In this document: one piece after another, positions 23,554-34,316 of the stretch
Numbering within the stretch: the first letter of the stretch is position 1
How the letters are laid out: each line of letters starts with the position of its first letter
Origin: Psychrobacter sp. DAB_AL43B
Lineage (GTDB): Bacteria; Pseudomonadota; Gammaproteobacteria; Pseudomonadales; Moraxellaceae
NCBI RefSeq assembly: GCF_900168255.1
Contig: NZ_LT799838.1
Coordinates: 1,240,001-1,304,000, forward strand
Reading direction: 5' to 3'
DNA length: 64,000 nt
Notes under the pieces: model-generated
Told to the model about the DNA's origin: nothing
The model's database searches: none
The model's input: the letters and a program-made list of their open reading frames with translations, nothing else
Position numbers and translations under genes: made by a program

Positions 23554-25377
23554 ATGGACAGTCTACTTCCTTACTTTGAGCATGAGCTTAGTCTGTTTAA
23601 TAAACAGTCAAAGGAGTTTGCCAAAAAATATCCAAAAATAGCCAGTCGGCTATTGATGGGACACGATACGGTAGATGATCCACATATTGAGCGGCTGATA
23701 CAGGCTTTTTCGCTGATTAGTGCACGCATTAATAAGAAGCTGGACGATTCGTATGCTGATTTTACCGAGTCTTTATTGGAAGTTGTCTATCCCGATTATC
23801 TCAAGCCCTTTCCATCTGTCTCTATCGCGCAGTTTAATCTAGGCATACAGGGCAATGCAATGAATGAGGCGGTCCTAGTCCGCAAGCAAAGCACGTTTGC
23901 CAGCCAAAAAATAAATGGCACGCCTTGTCAATTTCAGTCAACCCAAGACGTGACCTTGCTGCCGCTACAGATAGACAGCGTCGACTTTGAGACACGCCAA
24001 GAAGTGTATGACAATCAGCATGGACTGCTTAACGGTTGCATTAGCATTAAGTTTAAAGCGCTTAATTCGAGCTTTGATTATCAAGCATTATTAAATCATC
24101 CATTAGATTTGTATATAGATGAAGACGCCAGTCAGGGCACCAGTCTGTGGGATCTACTAGGATGTGATATTAAGCAAACGCATCTGCATGGTAGGCAAGT
24201 CAATAAGATAATGGGCAGTCCGTTTGAGATTATAGGCTTTGATCCTGAGCAGCAAATTCTCCCCAGTCATCGAGTCAGTAATGCGGCCTCTGCTTTATTA
24301 AAAGAATACTTTTATTTTCCAGAGAAATTCAACTTTTTACGCCTCAATCTTGGTCGTACTTGCCCTGATTTAAAAATTGATAGTACTGGCTTTGAGATTC
24401 GCTGTTATTTTAAGTTTGATAAAAAAAATACCATTCGGCTAAAAAACCTGCAGCAACTGAGTGCCAGCAGTATTAAACTATTTTGCACGCCTGTGGTTAA
24501 TTTATTCAAAGCCGCCGCCAAGCCCATCCAAGTCACCCATCGTTCTATCTATTATGATTTGGTACCCGATACCCGCGCGCTGTTTCAGCATGAAATCTAT
24601 GAGGTCAATAAAGTCATAGAGTCCAAACAAAGCGACAATCGTTTGCTACAGCGTGAATACCATCCATTTTATGCGCTCAATCACTATGAGCAACAAGATG
24701 ACGGTCGTTATTATCATATCAAACGTGACAAGGATATGGCTGAGTTTAAGCAAGGTTTTGAATATCAGATTATGTTTGTAGAAAAAAACCGTGAAGACTT
24801 GTCAGGCGCAGTGAGCATGAGTGCCTCTTTGTTATGTACCAATAGAGACTTGCCTGCACAAGTGGTATTCGGTCAAAGCCGCGGTGATTTGTTTAGCGAA
24901 GGGATGACGGGCTTTAGTAGTTTATCGTTGTTAAAGCAGCCGACTCGAACAGCTCGGTTTGAATATACCGGCGAGGAGCGTTGGCGCTTGATATCGCTGA
25001 TTAGCCTAAACTTTTTATCGCTTGCTGCCCAAGATGCTGAGCTGATGAAAGAATATCTGTCGCTCTATGATATTACTCAATCTGCCTCTAACAAACTCTT
25101 GGTCGAAGGTATCGTCTCCGTCACCACCAGTATCAAAGCTCGACGTATTCAGCGTTTGCCGCAGCCGGGGTTTGTGCGCGGGACGCTGATTGATATTCAA
25201 ATTAACCAAAAGAATTTCGCTGGGGTCAGCATTCGCCAGTTTGCCCATTTATTGGCGCATGTTTTTGGCTATCACGCCAGCTTAAATAGCTTTGTTGAAG
25301 TGTCCATCAGTGATGCCGTGACCAAAGAGGAGGTATATAGATGTCAACCACGCAGCGGTCTCAGTCCTCTTATTTAA
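23554..25377 (+). CDS. tssF: T6SS baseplate protein TssF
   Basis: The 607-residue protein opens MDSLLPYFEHELSLFNKQSK and shows the TssF signature AKKYPKIASRLLMG, DPHIERLIQAFSLISARINKKLDDS and LLEVVYPDYLKPFPSVSI. Full family length. It overlaps tssG by 37 bp, indicating tight coupling, as TssF and TssG form one baseplate subcomplex. Confidence 0.96.
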   Translation: MDSLLPYFEHELSLFNKQSKEFAKKYPKIASRLLMGHDTVDDPHIERLIQAFSLISARINKKLDDSYADFTESLLEVVYPDYLKPFPSVSIAQFNLGIQGNAMNEAVLVRKQSTFASQKINGTPCQFQSTQDVTLLPLQIDSVDFETRQEVYDNQHGLLNGCISIKFKALNSSFDYQALLNHPLDLYIDEDASQGTSLWDLLGCDIKQTHLHGRQVNKIMGSPFEIIGFDPEQQILPSHRVSNAASALLKEYFYFPEKFNFLRLNLGRTCPDLKIDSTGFEIRCYFKFDKKNTIRLKNLQQLSASSIKLFCTPVVNLFKAAAKPIQVTHRSIYYDLVPDTRALFQHEIYEVNKVIESKQSDNRLLQREYHPFYALNHYEQQDDGRYYHIKRDKDMAEFKQGFEYQIMFVEKNREDLSGAVSMSASLLCTNRDLPAQVVFGQSRGDLFSEGMTGFSSLSLLKQPTRTARFEYTGEERWRLISLISLNFLSLAAQDAELMKEYLSLYDITQSASNKLLVEGIVSVTTSIKARRIQRLPQPGFVRGTLIDIQINQKNFAGVSIRQFAHLLAHVFGYHASLNSFVEVSISDAVTKEEVYRCQPRSGLSPLI

Positions 25378-26396
25378 CTGACCTCATCGCCGCACCGCAA
25401 TCCTATGAGTTATTGCAAGCGCTACGTTTGGTTCGCCATGAAGTCAGCATGGGTCATGCGCCTATTGAAGTGCGTTATCGTGCTTCCTTGTCATTGGCCT
25501 ATCCGCAGGCTGAGATTGAGTCGATGTCACTCATTACCCAAGACCATATGGAAGACGGTGGCAGTTCAGTAAAAGATGGTCAATTAGAGGCTGGTTCATT
25601 AAAGGTTAGTTCATTAAAGGCTAGGCAGATAGAAGTTTACCCAGCAGTTATTGGACTGACTGGCCCATTATCTGCCTTGCCCGCGATGTATACCGATCAT
25701 CTGGCGTCGCGGGTCAATCATGCAAAAGATAAAGCAGCACCAGCATTTTTAGATTTGTTCAATCATCGTTTGACAGATTTGTATGTGCAAGCAAGCTGGT
25801 TTTACAACTTGCCATTACAGTATGAGTTAAACAATAAAAAAGACAGCTATCTGCTGAGCTTACGAGCGTTGGCACGGCAGCCGAAGAAGCTAACGGCAAT
25901 CGATAGCTTGATTGCCTATGCTGGCATGATTGCCCCAGGGCGTTTGACCGCTGACCAGTTGTCGCATGTGTTGTCGCATTTTTTGAACAGCACCGTCAGT
26001 GTCGAGCAATTCGTGCCCGAATGGTTTGATCTACCAGCAAGCGAGCAGACAGCCCTCGGTGGGCAGCATGCTGCACTTGGGGTATCTGCATTTTGCGGCG
26101 CGCGGGCCGTACAGTTCGATAGCAAAATTAGAATTGTATTTCATCAGTTGGATGCCAAACGCTATTTAAGACTGTTACCAGCAGGGGATATGTATCGCGT
26201 GATTATTGATTTTATTCGTAAATGGTGCGGTGTCTGCTTGGCGGTCGAGATGCAATTGGAGCTGGACAAGCAATATATAAGCCCTTTGTCATTATCAGAG
26301 AGCAGCTTTGGCGGCTTAGGGCAGGGTGGGTTTTTGGTATCTCAGCCTGCAACCGAGCACTATGATGATACCCGCTATGCGTTGCCTATTCAGTGA
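25341..26396 (+). CDS. tssG: T6SS baseplate protein TssG
   Basis: The 351-residue protein contains the TssG pattern: SYELLQALRLVRHE near the start, VYPAVIGLTGPLSALPAMYTD, FLDLFNHRLTDLYVQAS and a C-terminal region with ARAVQFDSKIRIVFHQLD. The start lies inside tssF. An insertion-like repeat (GQLEAGSLKVSSLKARQ, about residues 78-94) lies before the conserved core. Confidence 0.94.
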   Translation: MSTTQRSQSSYLTDLIAAPQSYELLQALRLVRHEVSMGHAPIEVRYRASLSLAYPQAEIESMSLITQDHMEDGGSSVKDGQLEAGSLKVSSLKARQIEVYPAVIGLTGPLSALPAMYTDHLASRVNHAKDKAAPAFLDLFNHRLTDLYVQASWFYNLPLQYELNNKKDSYLLSLRALARQPKKLTAIDSLIAYAGMIAPGRLTADQLSHVLSHFLNSTVSVEQFVPEWFDLPASEQTALGGQHAALGVSAFCGARAVQFDSKIRIVFHQLDAKRYLRLLPAGDMYRVIIDFIRKWCGVCLAVEMQLELDKQYISPLSLSESSFGGLGQGGFLVSQPATEHYDDTRYALPIQ

Positions 26397-26550
26397 TATT
26401 AATAGTACTAGTGATGTTAATAATGACGAGATTGTTGGTAATGCCAACCAAACGTTATAGCTAGAATTCATACCTAAAACTTATAAATTAATAGCGACAA
26501 CCTATAACCATAACTTCCGAATTTATCGATAATGTGAAAGGAAAGAGTCT

Positions 26551-29475
26551 ATGAGCCAGTTAAAAGCTGTAATTACCCGCTTGAGTCCGAGTTGCCGACA
26601 GTGTTTGCAGCAGGCGGCTAGGCTTTGTATCAATAATGGGCATCGCGAAGTTGACACCGTCCATCTATTGCATGAGCTGATTGCGACGCCGCACAATGAT
26701 GTGGCTCAAATACTCAAAGTGAATAAAATCAATCAGCATTCATTACTAGCAGAGATAACGGATCTGCTCAATACTTTTGGTCAGGCAACAGGCTCAACCC
26801 CTGTATTTAGTCAAGACTTGATGGCGCTGTTAGAAGACGCATGGGAGCTGGCCAGTAGCCAACATAGTGAGCATAACCATAGCCCACTAGAGATTCGTTC
26901 CGGACATATATTATTGGTGCTATTGGCTTATGAGCGTTATCAGCCATTATTAAAAGCCCTTCCTGAACAGCTACAGTATATCGATCGTTTTACGCTAAAG
27001 GATGATTATGAGCATCAATGTCTTGGCAGTACAGAAGGCAGTGGCTCGGCTAACGTTAATCAAAGCGCAAATAAAAACACCCATAAAGATGCTGAGGCTA
27101 ATACAGACAATCATGAGTCTTTAGACGCAGAGCAAGCAAATACCAAGCCAACCCCTGCATTAGATAAATATACCTATGATTTAACCGCTAAAGCTGATGC
27201 CGAGCAAATAGATCCAGTCATTGGCCGCGAGTTTGAAATTCACCAGCTTATCGATATTTTGATTCGTCGTCGCCAAAACAATCCCATCTTAACCGGCGAG
27301 GCTGGTGTCGGTAAAACAGCAGTGGTAGAAGGCTTAGCGCAAAAGATAGTCGCCGGTCAAGTACCTGATCAGCTCAAAGAGGTGACGATACGTAGTCTCG
27401 ACATGGGGCTACTGCAAGCTGGGGCGAGCGTCAAAGGGGAGTTTGAAAACCGTCTAAAGCAAGTCATCGAAGAAGTACAAGCTTCGGTACAGCCGATTAT
27501 ACTGTTTATCGATGAAGCGCATACCCTCATTGGTGCTGGCGGGCAGGCGGGTCAAAATGACGCGGCTAACTTGCTAAAGCCTGCACTGGCTCGCGGTGAG
27601 CTCAGAACCATCGCTGCGACGACTTGGTCGGAATATAAAAAATACTTCGAAAAAGATGCGGCATTATCACGTCGCTTCCAAGTGGTCAAAGTCGATGAGC
27701 CTGATATCGAAACGGCAGTGGCGATGATTCGCGGTCTAAGTGCCAAGATGCAGGAACATTTCGGCATATTAATAGATGACGATGCGCTGCAGGCGGCAGT
27801 GGAGCTATCGGCACGTTATATCAGTGACAGGCAACTACCGGACAAGGCTGTTAGCGTGTTAGATACGGCGGCCGCACGGGTGAGCTTATCAAAGACCGCC
27901 ATGCCCAATCAGCTGGATAAGTTACAAGCCAAAGGGTTGCAGCTAGAGCAACATATCAATAATCTCAGTCAGCAGCTTGAGCGTATCGGCGGCGTCGATG
28001 AAAAAGAAAAGGTCAGTCAAAAAATAGCGGTGCTTGATGAGCTGCGTCAGGCCAACCAACAAAGCATTGCTGATATGACCAGCCGCTGGCATGAGCAACG
28101 CAAGCTTAATGACCAACTTGATACGCTCAATAAACAATTAAATGGCCAGCTCAATACTGCTGATACGCTTAGTGCAAAAGCGCGCTTGGACAAACAAGTT
28201 GAGTATCAAAATACCGAGCAGTCGCTAAAACAGATACAAGAAACGCAGCGCCTTATTCATCCTGTATTGGATCGGCAGGTCATCAAGCAGATTATCTCAG
28301 ATTGGACCGGTATTCCACTTAACGATATGGCAGGTAATGAGAAAAACCATATCTTAAATTTGGCTGATACCTTGCAAGCACGCATCATTGGCCAAGATCA
28401 TTCTGTCGCCGCTATCGTCAAGCGGATTCATACCGCAAAAGCCCGCCTAGATGATCCCAACCGTCCGCAAGGGGTGTTTATGTTAGTAGGGCCAAGTGGT
28501 GTGGGTAAGACGGAAACCGCATTGGCGCTATCCGAGGTATTATACGGCGGTGAGCGTAATCTCATTACTATTAATCTATCAGAATACCAAGAAGCACATA
28601 GCGTTGCCTCATTAAAAGGCTCGCCGCCAGGTTATGTTGGCTATGGTGAAGGTGGCGTATTGACGGAAGCTGTCCGCCGTCGCCCTTATAGTGTGTTGCT
28701 ACTCGATGAAGTCGAAAAAGCCCACCCAGACGTATTGGATTTATTTTATCAGGTCTTTGATAAAGGGATCATGGAAGACAGCGAGGGGCGTTTAATTGAT
28801 TTTAAAAACACCCTTATTTTATTGACCAGTAATATTGGTTCAGCGCAGGTTATGCAGCAATGTATCAATACTGATCCGAGTATTACGGACTTTAGCTTAC
28901 CCGACAGTGATAGCTTAAAACAGGCCATTAATCCGCATCTGTACAAAGCCTTTAAACCCGCGTTTTTAGGTCGTCTGACAGTGATACCTTACTATCCATT
29001 GACTGATGACGCGCTGGCAGAAATTATTCGCTTAAAGCTGGATAAAATCACTGGGCGTATTCGTGATAATTATGACGTCCCTTGTGTCATTGATCCGGAA
29101 GTGATCGAGCTGATTTTATCGCGTTGTCACGAGGTCGATTCTGGTGCACGTAATGCCGATGCGATTATCAGTCATACCTTGCTACCGCAGCTGGCGGGTC
29201 AGCTGCTTGCTCATGATGACAGTCAGAGTGTGCTAAAGAAGATTACAGTATTCGTCGATGAGGACGATAATTTTGCCTATCGTCTCGATACTGATGCCGT
29301 CGTGGCGCTCAATCAAATGGCGCAATACAGCGAAGATGAAACTGAAGATCAAGTTGAGAAATCGCCAAGCAAACCAATTTCAGCCAAAAAGTCTACCGTT
29401 AAAAAGCCTGCCATTAAAAAGCCGATAGTGAAAAAAACAGCCAGTAAAAAGGCTATTAAAGAGGAGTCATTATAA
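26551..29475 (+). CDS. tssH: T6SS sheath-recycling AAA+ ATPase TssH/ClpV
   Basis: The 974-residue Hsp100-type ATPase has a Clp-N region (about 1-150), a first AAA+ domain with Walker A GEAGVGKT (249-256) and Walker [11 protein letters not shown], a middle coiled-coil, and a second AAA+ domain with [10 protein letters not shown] and [14 protein letters not shown]. ClpV disassembles contracted TssB/TssC sheaths. It is odd in its C-terminal tail: the last ~38 residues are a Lys/Pro/Ser repeat region ([19 protein letters not shown]), not typical of ClpV. A 155-bp gap separates it from tssG. Confidence 0.95.
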   Translation: MSQLKAVITRLSPSCRQCLQQAARLCINNGHREVDTVHLLHELIATPHNDVAQILKVNKINQHSLLAEITDLLNTFGQATGSTPVFSQDLMALLEDAWELASSQHSEHNHSPLEIRSGHILLVLLAYERYQPLLKALPEQLQYIDRFTLKDDYEHQCLGSTEGSGSANVNQSANKNTHKDAEANTDNHESLDAEQANTKPTPALDKYTYDLTAKADAEQIDPVIGREFEIHQLIDILIRRRQNNPILTGEAGVGKTAVVEGLAQKIVAGQVPDQLKEVTIRSLDMGLLQAGASVKGEFENRLKQVIEEVQASVQPIILFIDEAHTLIGAGGQAGQNDAANLLKPALARGELRTIAATTWSEYKKYFEKDAALSRRFQVVKVDEPDIETAVAMIRGLSAKMQEHFGILIDDDALQAAVELSARYISDRQLPDKAVSVLDTAAARVSLSKTAMPNQLDKLQAKGLQLEQHINNLSQQLERIGGVDEKEKVSQKIAVLDELRQANQQSIADMTSRWHEQRKLNDQLDTLNKQLNGQLNTADTLSAKARLDKQVEYQNTEQSLKQIQETQRLIHPVLDRQVIKQIISDWTGIPLNDMAGNEKNHILNLADTLQARIIGQDHSVAAIVKRIHTAKARLDDPNRPQGVFMLVGPSGVGKTETALALSEVLYGGERNLITINLSEYQEAHSVASLKGSPPGYVGYGEGGVLTEAVRRRPYSVLLLDEVEKAHPDVLDLFYQVFDKGIMEDSEGRLIDFKNTLILLTSNIGSAQVMQQCINTDPSITDFSLPDSDSLKQAINPHLYKAFKPAFLGRLTVIPYYPLTDDALAEIIRLKLDKITGRIRDNYDVPCVIDPEVIELILSRCHEVDSGARNADAIISHTLLPQLAGQLLAHDDSQSVLKKITVFVDEDDNFAYRLDTDAVVALNQMAQYSEDETEDQVEKSPSKPISAKKSTVKKPAIKKPIVKKTASKKAIKEESL

Positions 29476-30626
29476 TGAACACTGATAACTCTTTAGTAAT
29501 TAATATTGATGCGCTTATCGCGCCAATTGGTGGCAGTCATCATGGCGTCGGTGAAGATCTGATATTTGATCCACGTATCGATGCCATCGTTGCTGCTCGT
29601 CAAGAAGATGATCCATTACTGGCGCAAGGCAATTGGGTCACTGAGCTAAAAGTCGCCGATTGGGACTTTGTGAAAAATCAGTGTGCCGATTTGCTCAGTC
29701 ATACCAGTAAAGACATGAAGCTCGCACTTTGGTATGTCGATGCGTTAAGTCATACCGACCATTTAGCAGGTATCAGTCAGGGTTTGAGTCTATTACAGGC
29801 GCTGAATGATGAGTATTGGCTGACCATGTATCCGCCACTAGATGGCGAGGAAGACAGTATGGATATCAGGGCAGGGCTGCTGTCATGGTTCGTCAAGGCA
29901 CTCACTGATGATATCAAACAGCTGTCGCTCGCTGATACTAAAGCAGGAAATTACAATTATAACTACTATCTAACCGCTCGTGATCATGACAAGCAGCGTC
30001 AGCAAAACCCCGATAGCGAAACGTCCAATCAACTAACGCTGAGTGACTATAATCATGCCATAAAGACCAGTAGTGAGACTTGGCAACAAGCACTCATGGC
30101 CAATCTTAGGGCAGTTACTGAGCAGTGGCAGACACTGACCGACCAGCTCAATAATCTGATGGGTATGGATGCACCAGTATTCGCACCAGTCACGGATTTA
30201 TTGGTGGCACTGACCCAACATCTGCGCCCATTGATACCAGAGTATTCTGATGATAATAGTATGTCCGCTCAAGATAGCGTAGCCGATACTATGGACAGTA
30301 TGGGTGATAGTGACAGTGCGATATCGGATAGTAGTGGGCAATCAGCTAGCACAAAAAATGTTACCTCAACCAGTTTTAATCCTAGTAACCGTGATCATCA
30401 AAGCAATCGTCAGCAAGCGCTTAAATTGCTGGGTCAAATTCAAGACTACTTTGCGACCAATGAGCCGCACAGTCCGGTGACCTTTTTGCTTGGTCGTGCT
30501 ATTGATTGGGCGGATATGCCACTCGACCAATGGCTCACCCATATTATCAAAAACGAAGACCAGCTGGCGATGCTCTCTGACATGATTGGTATTCAACCCA
30601 AGCGTGATTCATCTGACGATGGTTAG
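29475..30626 (+). CDS. tssA: T6SS cap/assembly protein TssA
   Basis: The 383-residue protein has the ImpA N-terminal domain: LIAPIGGSHHGVGEDLIFDP, then WYVDALSHTDHLAGISQGLSLLQAL and YWLTMYPPLDGEEDSMD. The C-terminal part (NRQQALKLLGQIQDYFATNE, HSPVTFLLGRAIDWADMPLD) matches TssA proteins of the VasJ/short type. The ATG overlaps the tssH stop. TssA organises baseplate and sheath polymerisation. Confidence 0.93.
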   Translation: MNTDNSLVINIDALIAPIGGSHHGVGEDLIFDPRIDAIVAARQEDDPLLAQGNWVTELKVADWDFVKNQCADLLSHTSKDMKLALWYVDALSHTDHLAGISQGLSLLQALNDEYWLTMYPPLDGEEDSMDIRAGLLSWFVKALTDDIKQLSLADTKAGNYNYNYYLTARDHDKQRQQNPDSETSNQLTLSDYNHAIKTSSETWQQALMANLRAVTEQWQTLTDQLNNLMGMDAPVFAPVTDLLVALTQHLRPLIPEYSDDNSMSAQDSVADTMDSMGDSDSAISDSSGQSASTKNVTSTSFNPSNRDHQSNRQQALKLLGQIQDYFATNEPHSPVTFLLGRAIDWADMPLDQWLTHIIKNEDQLAMLSDMIGIQPKRDSSDDG

Positions 30627-30735
30627 TCACTGAATCAATTACTAACGAATGCTTGGTTAACTGGCAATCTATATACAATTTGTGATCTTGCAATATTAAA
30701 CTTTCCACCTTTGGACTGATAGAGAAGGGCTTGTC

Positions 30736-33450
30736 ATGGTATGGACTCAAACAAAGCGGCATGTGCAACTGAGTAGTGCCCATCCTGATATTGCCACCAG
30801 TCTCATTCAACAGGCTGACTTGGTTGAAAGCTTACTTGGGATGCCATTGCCAGACAGTGTCTGGAGTAAGCCCGCGCTTATGCCAGCACCTACTACCTAT
30901 CCAAGTCCATACCATCAAGACCAACGACAGCAATCTTATCAAGAGCGCCAGCTTGCTCTTTATTGCGGCTATCGTATTAGCATTACCCTACTGCATCCAC
31001 GAGCAGGACTGGATATAACGCAATGGCTAGGACAAAGCCTAGCTATTCATTGGCATACGGGTGACACGCTACTGCCAAACCAAACCCGCCACGGTTTCAT
31101 CACCGAAGCAGTAGCCCTTGGCAGCAACAGCGGTATGGCCGCCTACCGCATTATTTGCGAGCCTACGTTAAGCCAGTTACGTTTATCTAGCCATAACCGC
31201 CGTCATCATCATCTCAGTCTCAGTGAGTTAATTACTCAAATCATCAGTCCATATGATATGAACGTTGAGATTGACGAGCGCCTCAGTGATGACAGCAACT
31301 ACCATATTCAGCACAGCGTGCAATACAACCAAACCGATTTGGCCTATCTGACCCAATATCTTGCCCTCTACGGCATCACCGGCTACTACCGTCATGAGAG
31401 CGACAAGCACACTCTAGTCTTACTACCTAGTGATGGCGAAATATTACGTCCAGACACAAATGGTATTCAAAGTATCTTAAGTCAAAACCCTGCCAACCTT
31501 GCTGATAGACAAGACCGCATCACTGCCATTCGTCCGCGTATTGCTCAGCATACTCAGCAAAGCGACCTACATCGTTATGACAGTCGCTTGATGAGTACTT
31601 ATACCGGCAGTAGCAGTAGCGAGCAACCTATCGACTCATCAAACAGCACGCATCAGCGCTTTTTGCACAGTCATAGCCGTTTTGATGATGACAGTCTCGA
31701 TAAGCTTGCCACCCGCTACCAGCAGAACGCGCAGCAGCGTGCCAATCTAGGCAGCTTAACTGGTAATATCCGTCACCTGAAACTACCAAGCGCGCATCAT
31801 ATCGATGGCAATCCTTATTTAACCGATCCCGTCAGTCTGGTTTCTATTCATCAGCACATTAACAATCATATTCCGGCAGATTGGCTAGGTATAGCCGCCT
31901 TTGATCCTATTACATTACAGCCAAATACCGACCATGAAAATGATGACGACAACGTTCATCACGTTACGGCTTGTTATCTACCATTTCCGCACCATTATCA
32001 TATTCCTTATGGGGAACAGCTTGCTACACTTGGACAACCGCATCCGAGTCTAACAGGTCTTATGAGCGCCAGTATTATTGACACCGATAGCAGCGCCATT
32101 ACTCATGACCGCAACCACCGTGCTCATATTAGATATCACTGGCAGCAAGAAGAAGGCAATGAACAAAGCAGTCATCAAAGCCAAGACAGCGCCCATTGGA
32201 TACCCATTGCTAGTCATTTAGTCGCTGACCACATGGGACAAACCCATCCTTTGCGTCATGGCCAACATGTCCTGATTGACTTCATCGGTGGCGACATTAC
32301 TCATCCCATCATCATTGGCAGCACCCATAACGGCCAAGGTAACTCTGATGCTCAGCATAATAGCATCGTCAGTGACACCGATACCCTTGATGCTACCAGT
32401 CCGACTTGGTTTATCAATCAAAGCCATGCTTATCCTATTGATGGCATCAAGACCCAAAGTATCGATAGCAGCCGAACAGGCGAGGCCACCAAAGACAGCC
32501 TTATTAACGGTTATAACCAGCTGATGTTTGACGTTCATCCTGACAGTCCGCAGATTAACGTCTATAGCAGCAGCTTCCAGTCTAGCCTAACCATCGGACA
32601 TCTGTATCAGCATAGCGACCACACTCGCGGTCAAGCGCGTGGACAAGGCATCAGCATCGAAACCCAAGCCGCAGCCAATATGCAAGGCAGCACAGGCATT
32701 CATATTAGTAGCCATCAATCAGGCAGTCAATCAAAGCGGCACATGAGTCATGACAGCCATAGCAAACTGCAAGCTGCTGACCAGCATCAACAAGCCTACA
32801 CGCAGCTTGCCGAGACTCATCAGCCAGTGGGACTAGAGGGCAGCAGCAAAGCCAATAACACCGCAGAACAGCAAACACCGTTTGCCCAGTTTAGCAAAGA
32901 CACTAACGATATTACGCTTAGCGAATCTGGACAATGGCAAAAAGCCAACCTGCTCATTGACTCCCAGCGTCATCTCGCACTGTTAAGTGGACAACATAGT
33001 CAGCATACCAGTACAGAAAGCACGCATAGCCACGCCACCGACAACACCCATCATCACAGTCAAACCCAGATGAATCAACTGGTGGCAGGCAATATTCACT
33101 ACTACTCAAACAAAGCTCAGACCCATACCGCTGCTCATGGCGATGTGACGATACAAGCGCATCAAGCGCAAATGCGCCTTGATAGTGAGCAAGTTCTACG
33201 TATCCATAGCCGAGACAGTATTGAGATTATCGCGCCTGATACGCTGACCCTAAAAGCGGCAGGTAGCGGTATTGAGATAGCAGGGGGTAATGTAACCTTT
33301 ATCACACCGAAGCAAGTGGGCTATAAAGCCAGTAAGGTGGATTGGGGGAGTGGGGGTGAAAGTAGTCCAACGATTACTATGCCGCAAGATGAGCTGGCTG
33401 ACTGTGTTGCAAAGACAGAGAGTGCTGGCAAAAAAGGCGGAGCCGTCTAG
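30736..33450 (+). CDS. vgrG: VgrG spike protein (TssI), His/Ser/Gln-rich
   Basis: The 904-residue protein has a gp27-like N-terminal domain (ALYCGYRISITLLHPRAGLD, YHIQHSVQYNQTDLAYLTQY), an OB-fold (HPLRHGQHVLIDFIGGDITHPIIIGSTHN) and a His/Gln/Ser-rich spike with DUF2345-like repeats ending IEIIAPDTLTLKAAGSGIEI. The start is preceded by GAGAAGGG. It ends in a short tail without an effector domain. The DUF4123 adaptor and VasX-like toxin follow directly, so it is probably their carrier. About 2.4 kb is duplicated at 45274-48935. Confidence 0.94.
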   Translation: MVWTQTKRHVQLSSAHPDIATSLIQQADLVESLLGMPLPDSVWSKPALMPAPTTYPSPYHQDQRQQSYQERQLALYCGYRISITLLHPRAGLDITQWLGQSLAIHWHTGDTLLPNQTRHGFITEAVALGSNSGMAAYRIICEPTLSQLRLSSHNRRHHHLSLSELITQIISPYDMNVEIDERLSDDSNYHIQHSVQYNQTDLAYLTQYLALYGITGYYRHESDKHTLVLLPSDGEILRPDTNGIQSILSQNPANLADRQDRITAIRPRIAQHTQQSDLHRYDSRLMSTYTGSSSSEQPIDSSNSTHQRFLHSHSRFDDDSLDKLATRYQQNAQQRANLGSLTGNIRHLKLPSAHHIDGNPYLTDPVSLVSIHQHINNHIPADWLGIAAFDPITLQPNTDHENDDDNVHHVTACYLPFPHHYHIPYGEQLATLGQPHPSLTGLMSASIIDTDSSAITHDRNHRAHIRYHWQQEEGNEQSSHQSQDSAHWIPIASHLVADHMGQTHPLRHGQHVLIDFIGGDITHPIIIGSTHNGQGNSDAQHNSIVSDTDTLDATSPTWFINQSHAYPIDGIKTQSIDSSRTGEATKDSLINGYNQLMFDVHPDSPQINVYSSSFQSSLTIGHLYQHSDHTRGQARGQGISIETQAAANMQGSTGIHISSHQSGSQSKRHMSHDSHSKLQAADQHQQAYTQLAETHQPVGLEGSSKANNTAEQQTPFAQFSKDTNDITLSESGQWQKANLLIDSQRHLALLSGQHSQHTSTESTHSHATDNTHHHSQTQMNQLVAGNIHYYSNKAQTHTAAHGDVTIQAHQAQMRLDSEQVLRIHSRDSIEIIAPDTLTLKAAGSGIEIAGGNVTFITPKQVGYKASKVDWGSGGESSPTITMPQDELADCVAKTESAGKKGGAV
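30776..33167 (+). repeat. vgrG duplication, copy 1
   Basis: This segment matches 45274-45538 plus 46806-48935, which is the same sequence interrupted by an IS3-family element. Translations in several frames are identical over the segments compared, and the first mismatch seen is at 33168/48936. Confidence 0.85.
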
Positions 33451-33452
33451 CT

Positions 33453-34316
33453 ATGCTAATACCAAAAGTAGAGTTTCTTGATGATATTCAAGCAACTGAC
33501 GATTATCAAAAGCAACTTAATGCTTTATATCTAACAGTTTCTGATAATCAATATCAGCAGCTTACTGTACTTGTTGATCTGAATGCTTACGGCACAGCAG
33601 TTTTTGATTTATTAGACTGCGGCATAGATTTGCCATTCGAGCGCATCAAACGTATTCATCATACTTTCAAAGATGATTTAGTACTCATCGACATTCAACT
33701 CAATAGCAGTACTGGTCAGCGTTTACTAGAGCAGCTACTGGCATTGGCACTATATGAAAACACCTATGATATATCTGATCATCCGCATAGTATTTGCCTG
33801 TGGCTGTTTGATCAACCAATCACCGAAATGCTCAAACATAGTATATACCTGATAGGACAAGCATATGGGCTAGGTTCAAACAAACGACGCTATCTACGTT
33901 ACTGGGATCCAAGAGTACTCGCGCTACTAACCCACATCTGGACAGCTGAGCAAAAACTACAGATATATCAATTGGGACTGGCGCACATTCATTATGTGGA
34001 CTGGAACAATACCTTTAGACAGATAATGCTACCAACACCTATTGAGGTATATCCAACCGGTACGCGAACTGCATTAGAGCAACTTAAGCCATTACCTTTT
34101 AGATTTAGTCAACAGCAGTGGCAAGTGCTTGAGCAGGTGGAGTGGATGAATATGATACTGCGGCAATTAAAGGATCAGATGACCATGACGGACAATATTT
34201 TAAAGATAGTCATATCAGAAGCATTACTCATTGCTCAGCGTCAAATGACTCAACAGCAGGCTATTGATAATATTGTTAAAGACTTAGAGCAGTTAGAAGG
34301 GGTAGGGTATGAGTAA
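33453..34316 (+). CDS. DUF4123 T6SS adaptor/chaperone (Tap/TEC-like)
   Basis: The 287-residue protein has the DUF4123 pattern: an N-terminal segment with LTVLVDLNAYGTAVFDLLDC, a middle SICLWLFDQP, and the family signature RYLRYWDPRVLALLTHIW. DUF4123 proteins load effectors onto VgrG. The gene starts 3 bp after vgrG and overlaps the VasX-like toxin gene (ATGAGTAA), matching the order carrier-adaptor-effector. Confidence 0.88.
   Translation: MLIPKVEFLDDIQATDDYQKQLNALYLTVSDNQYQQLTVLVDLNAYGTAVFDLLDCGIDLPFERIKRIHHTFKDDLVLIDIQLNSSTGQRLLEQLLALALYENTYDISDHPHSICLWLFDQPITEMLKHSIYLIGQAYGLGSNKRRYLRYWDPRVLALLTHIWTAEQKLQIYQLGLAHIHYVDWNNTFRQIMLPTPIEVYPTGTRTALEQLKPLPFRFSQQQWQVLEQVEWMNMILRQLKDQMTMTDNILKIVISEALLIAQRQMTQQQAIDNIVKDLEQLEGVGYE

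Noticed and set aside
31600..33100. His/Gln/Ser-rich region of VgrG as a possible separate metal-binding module
   Set aside because: It is spread over the whole spike and identical in both copies; it looks like a compositional trait of this VgrG type, not a distinct domain.
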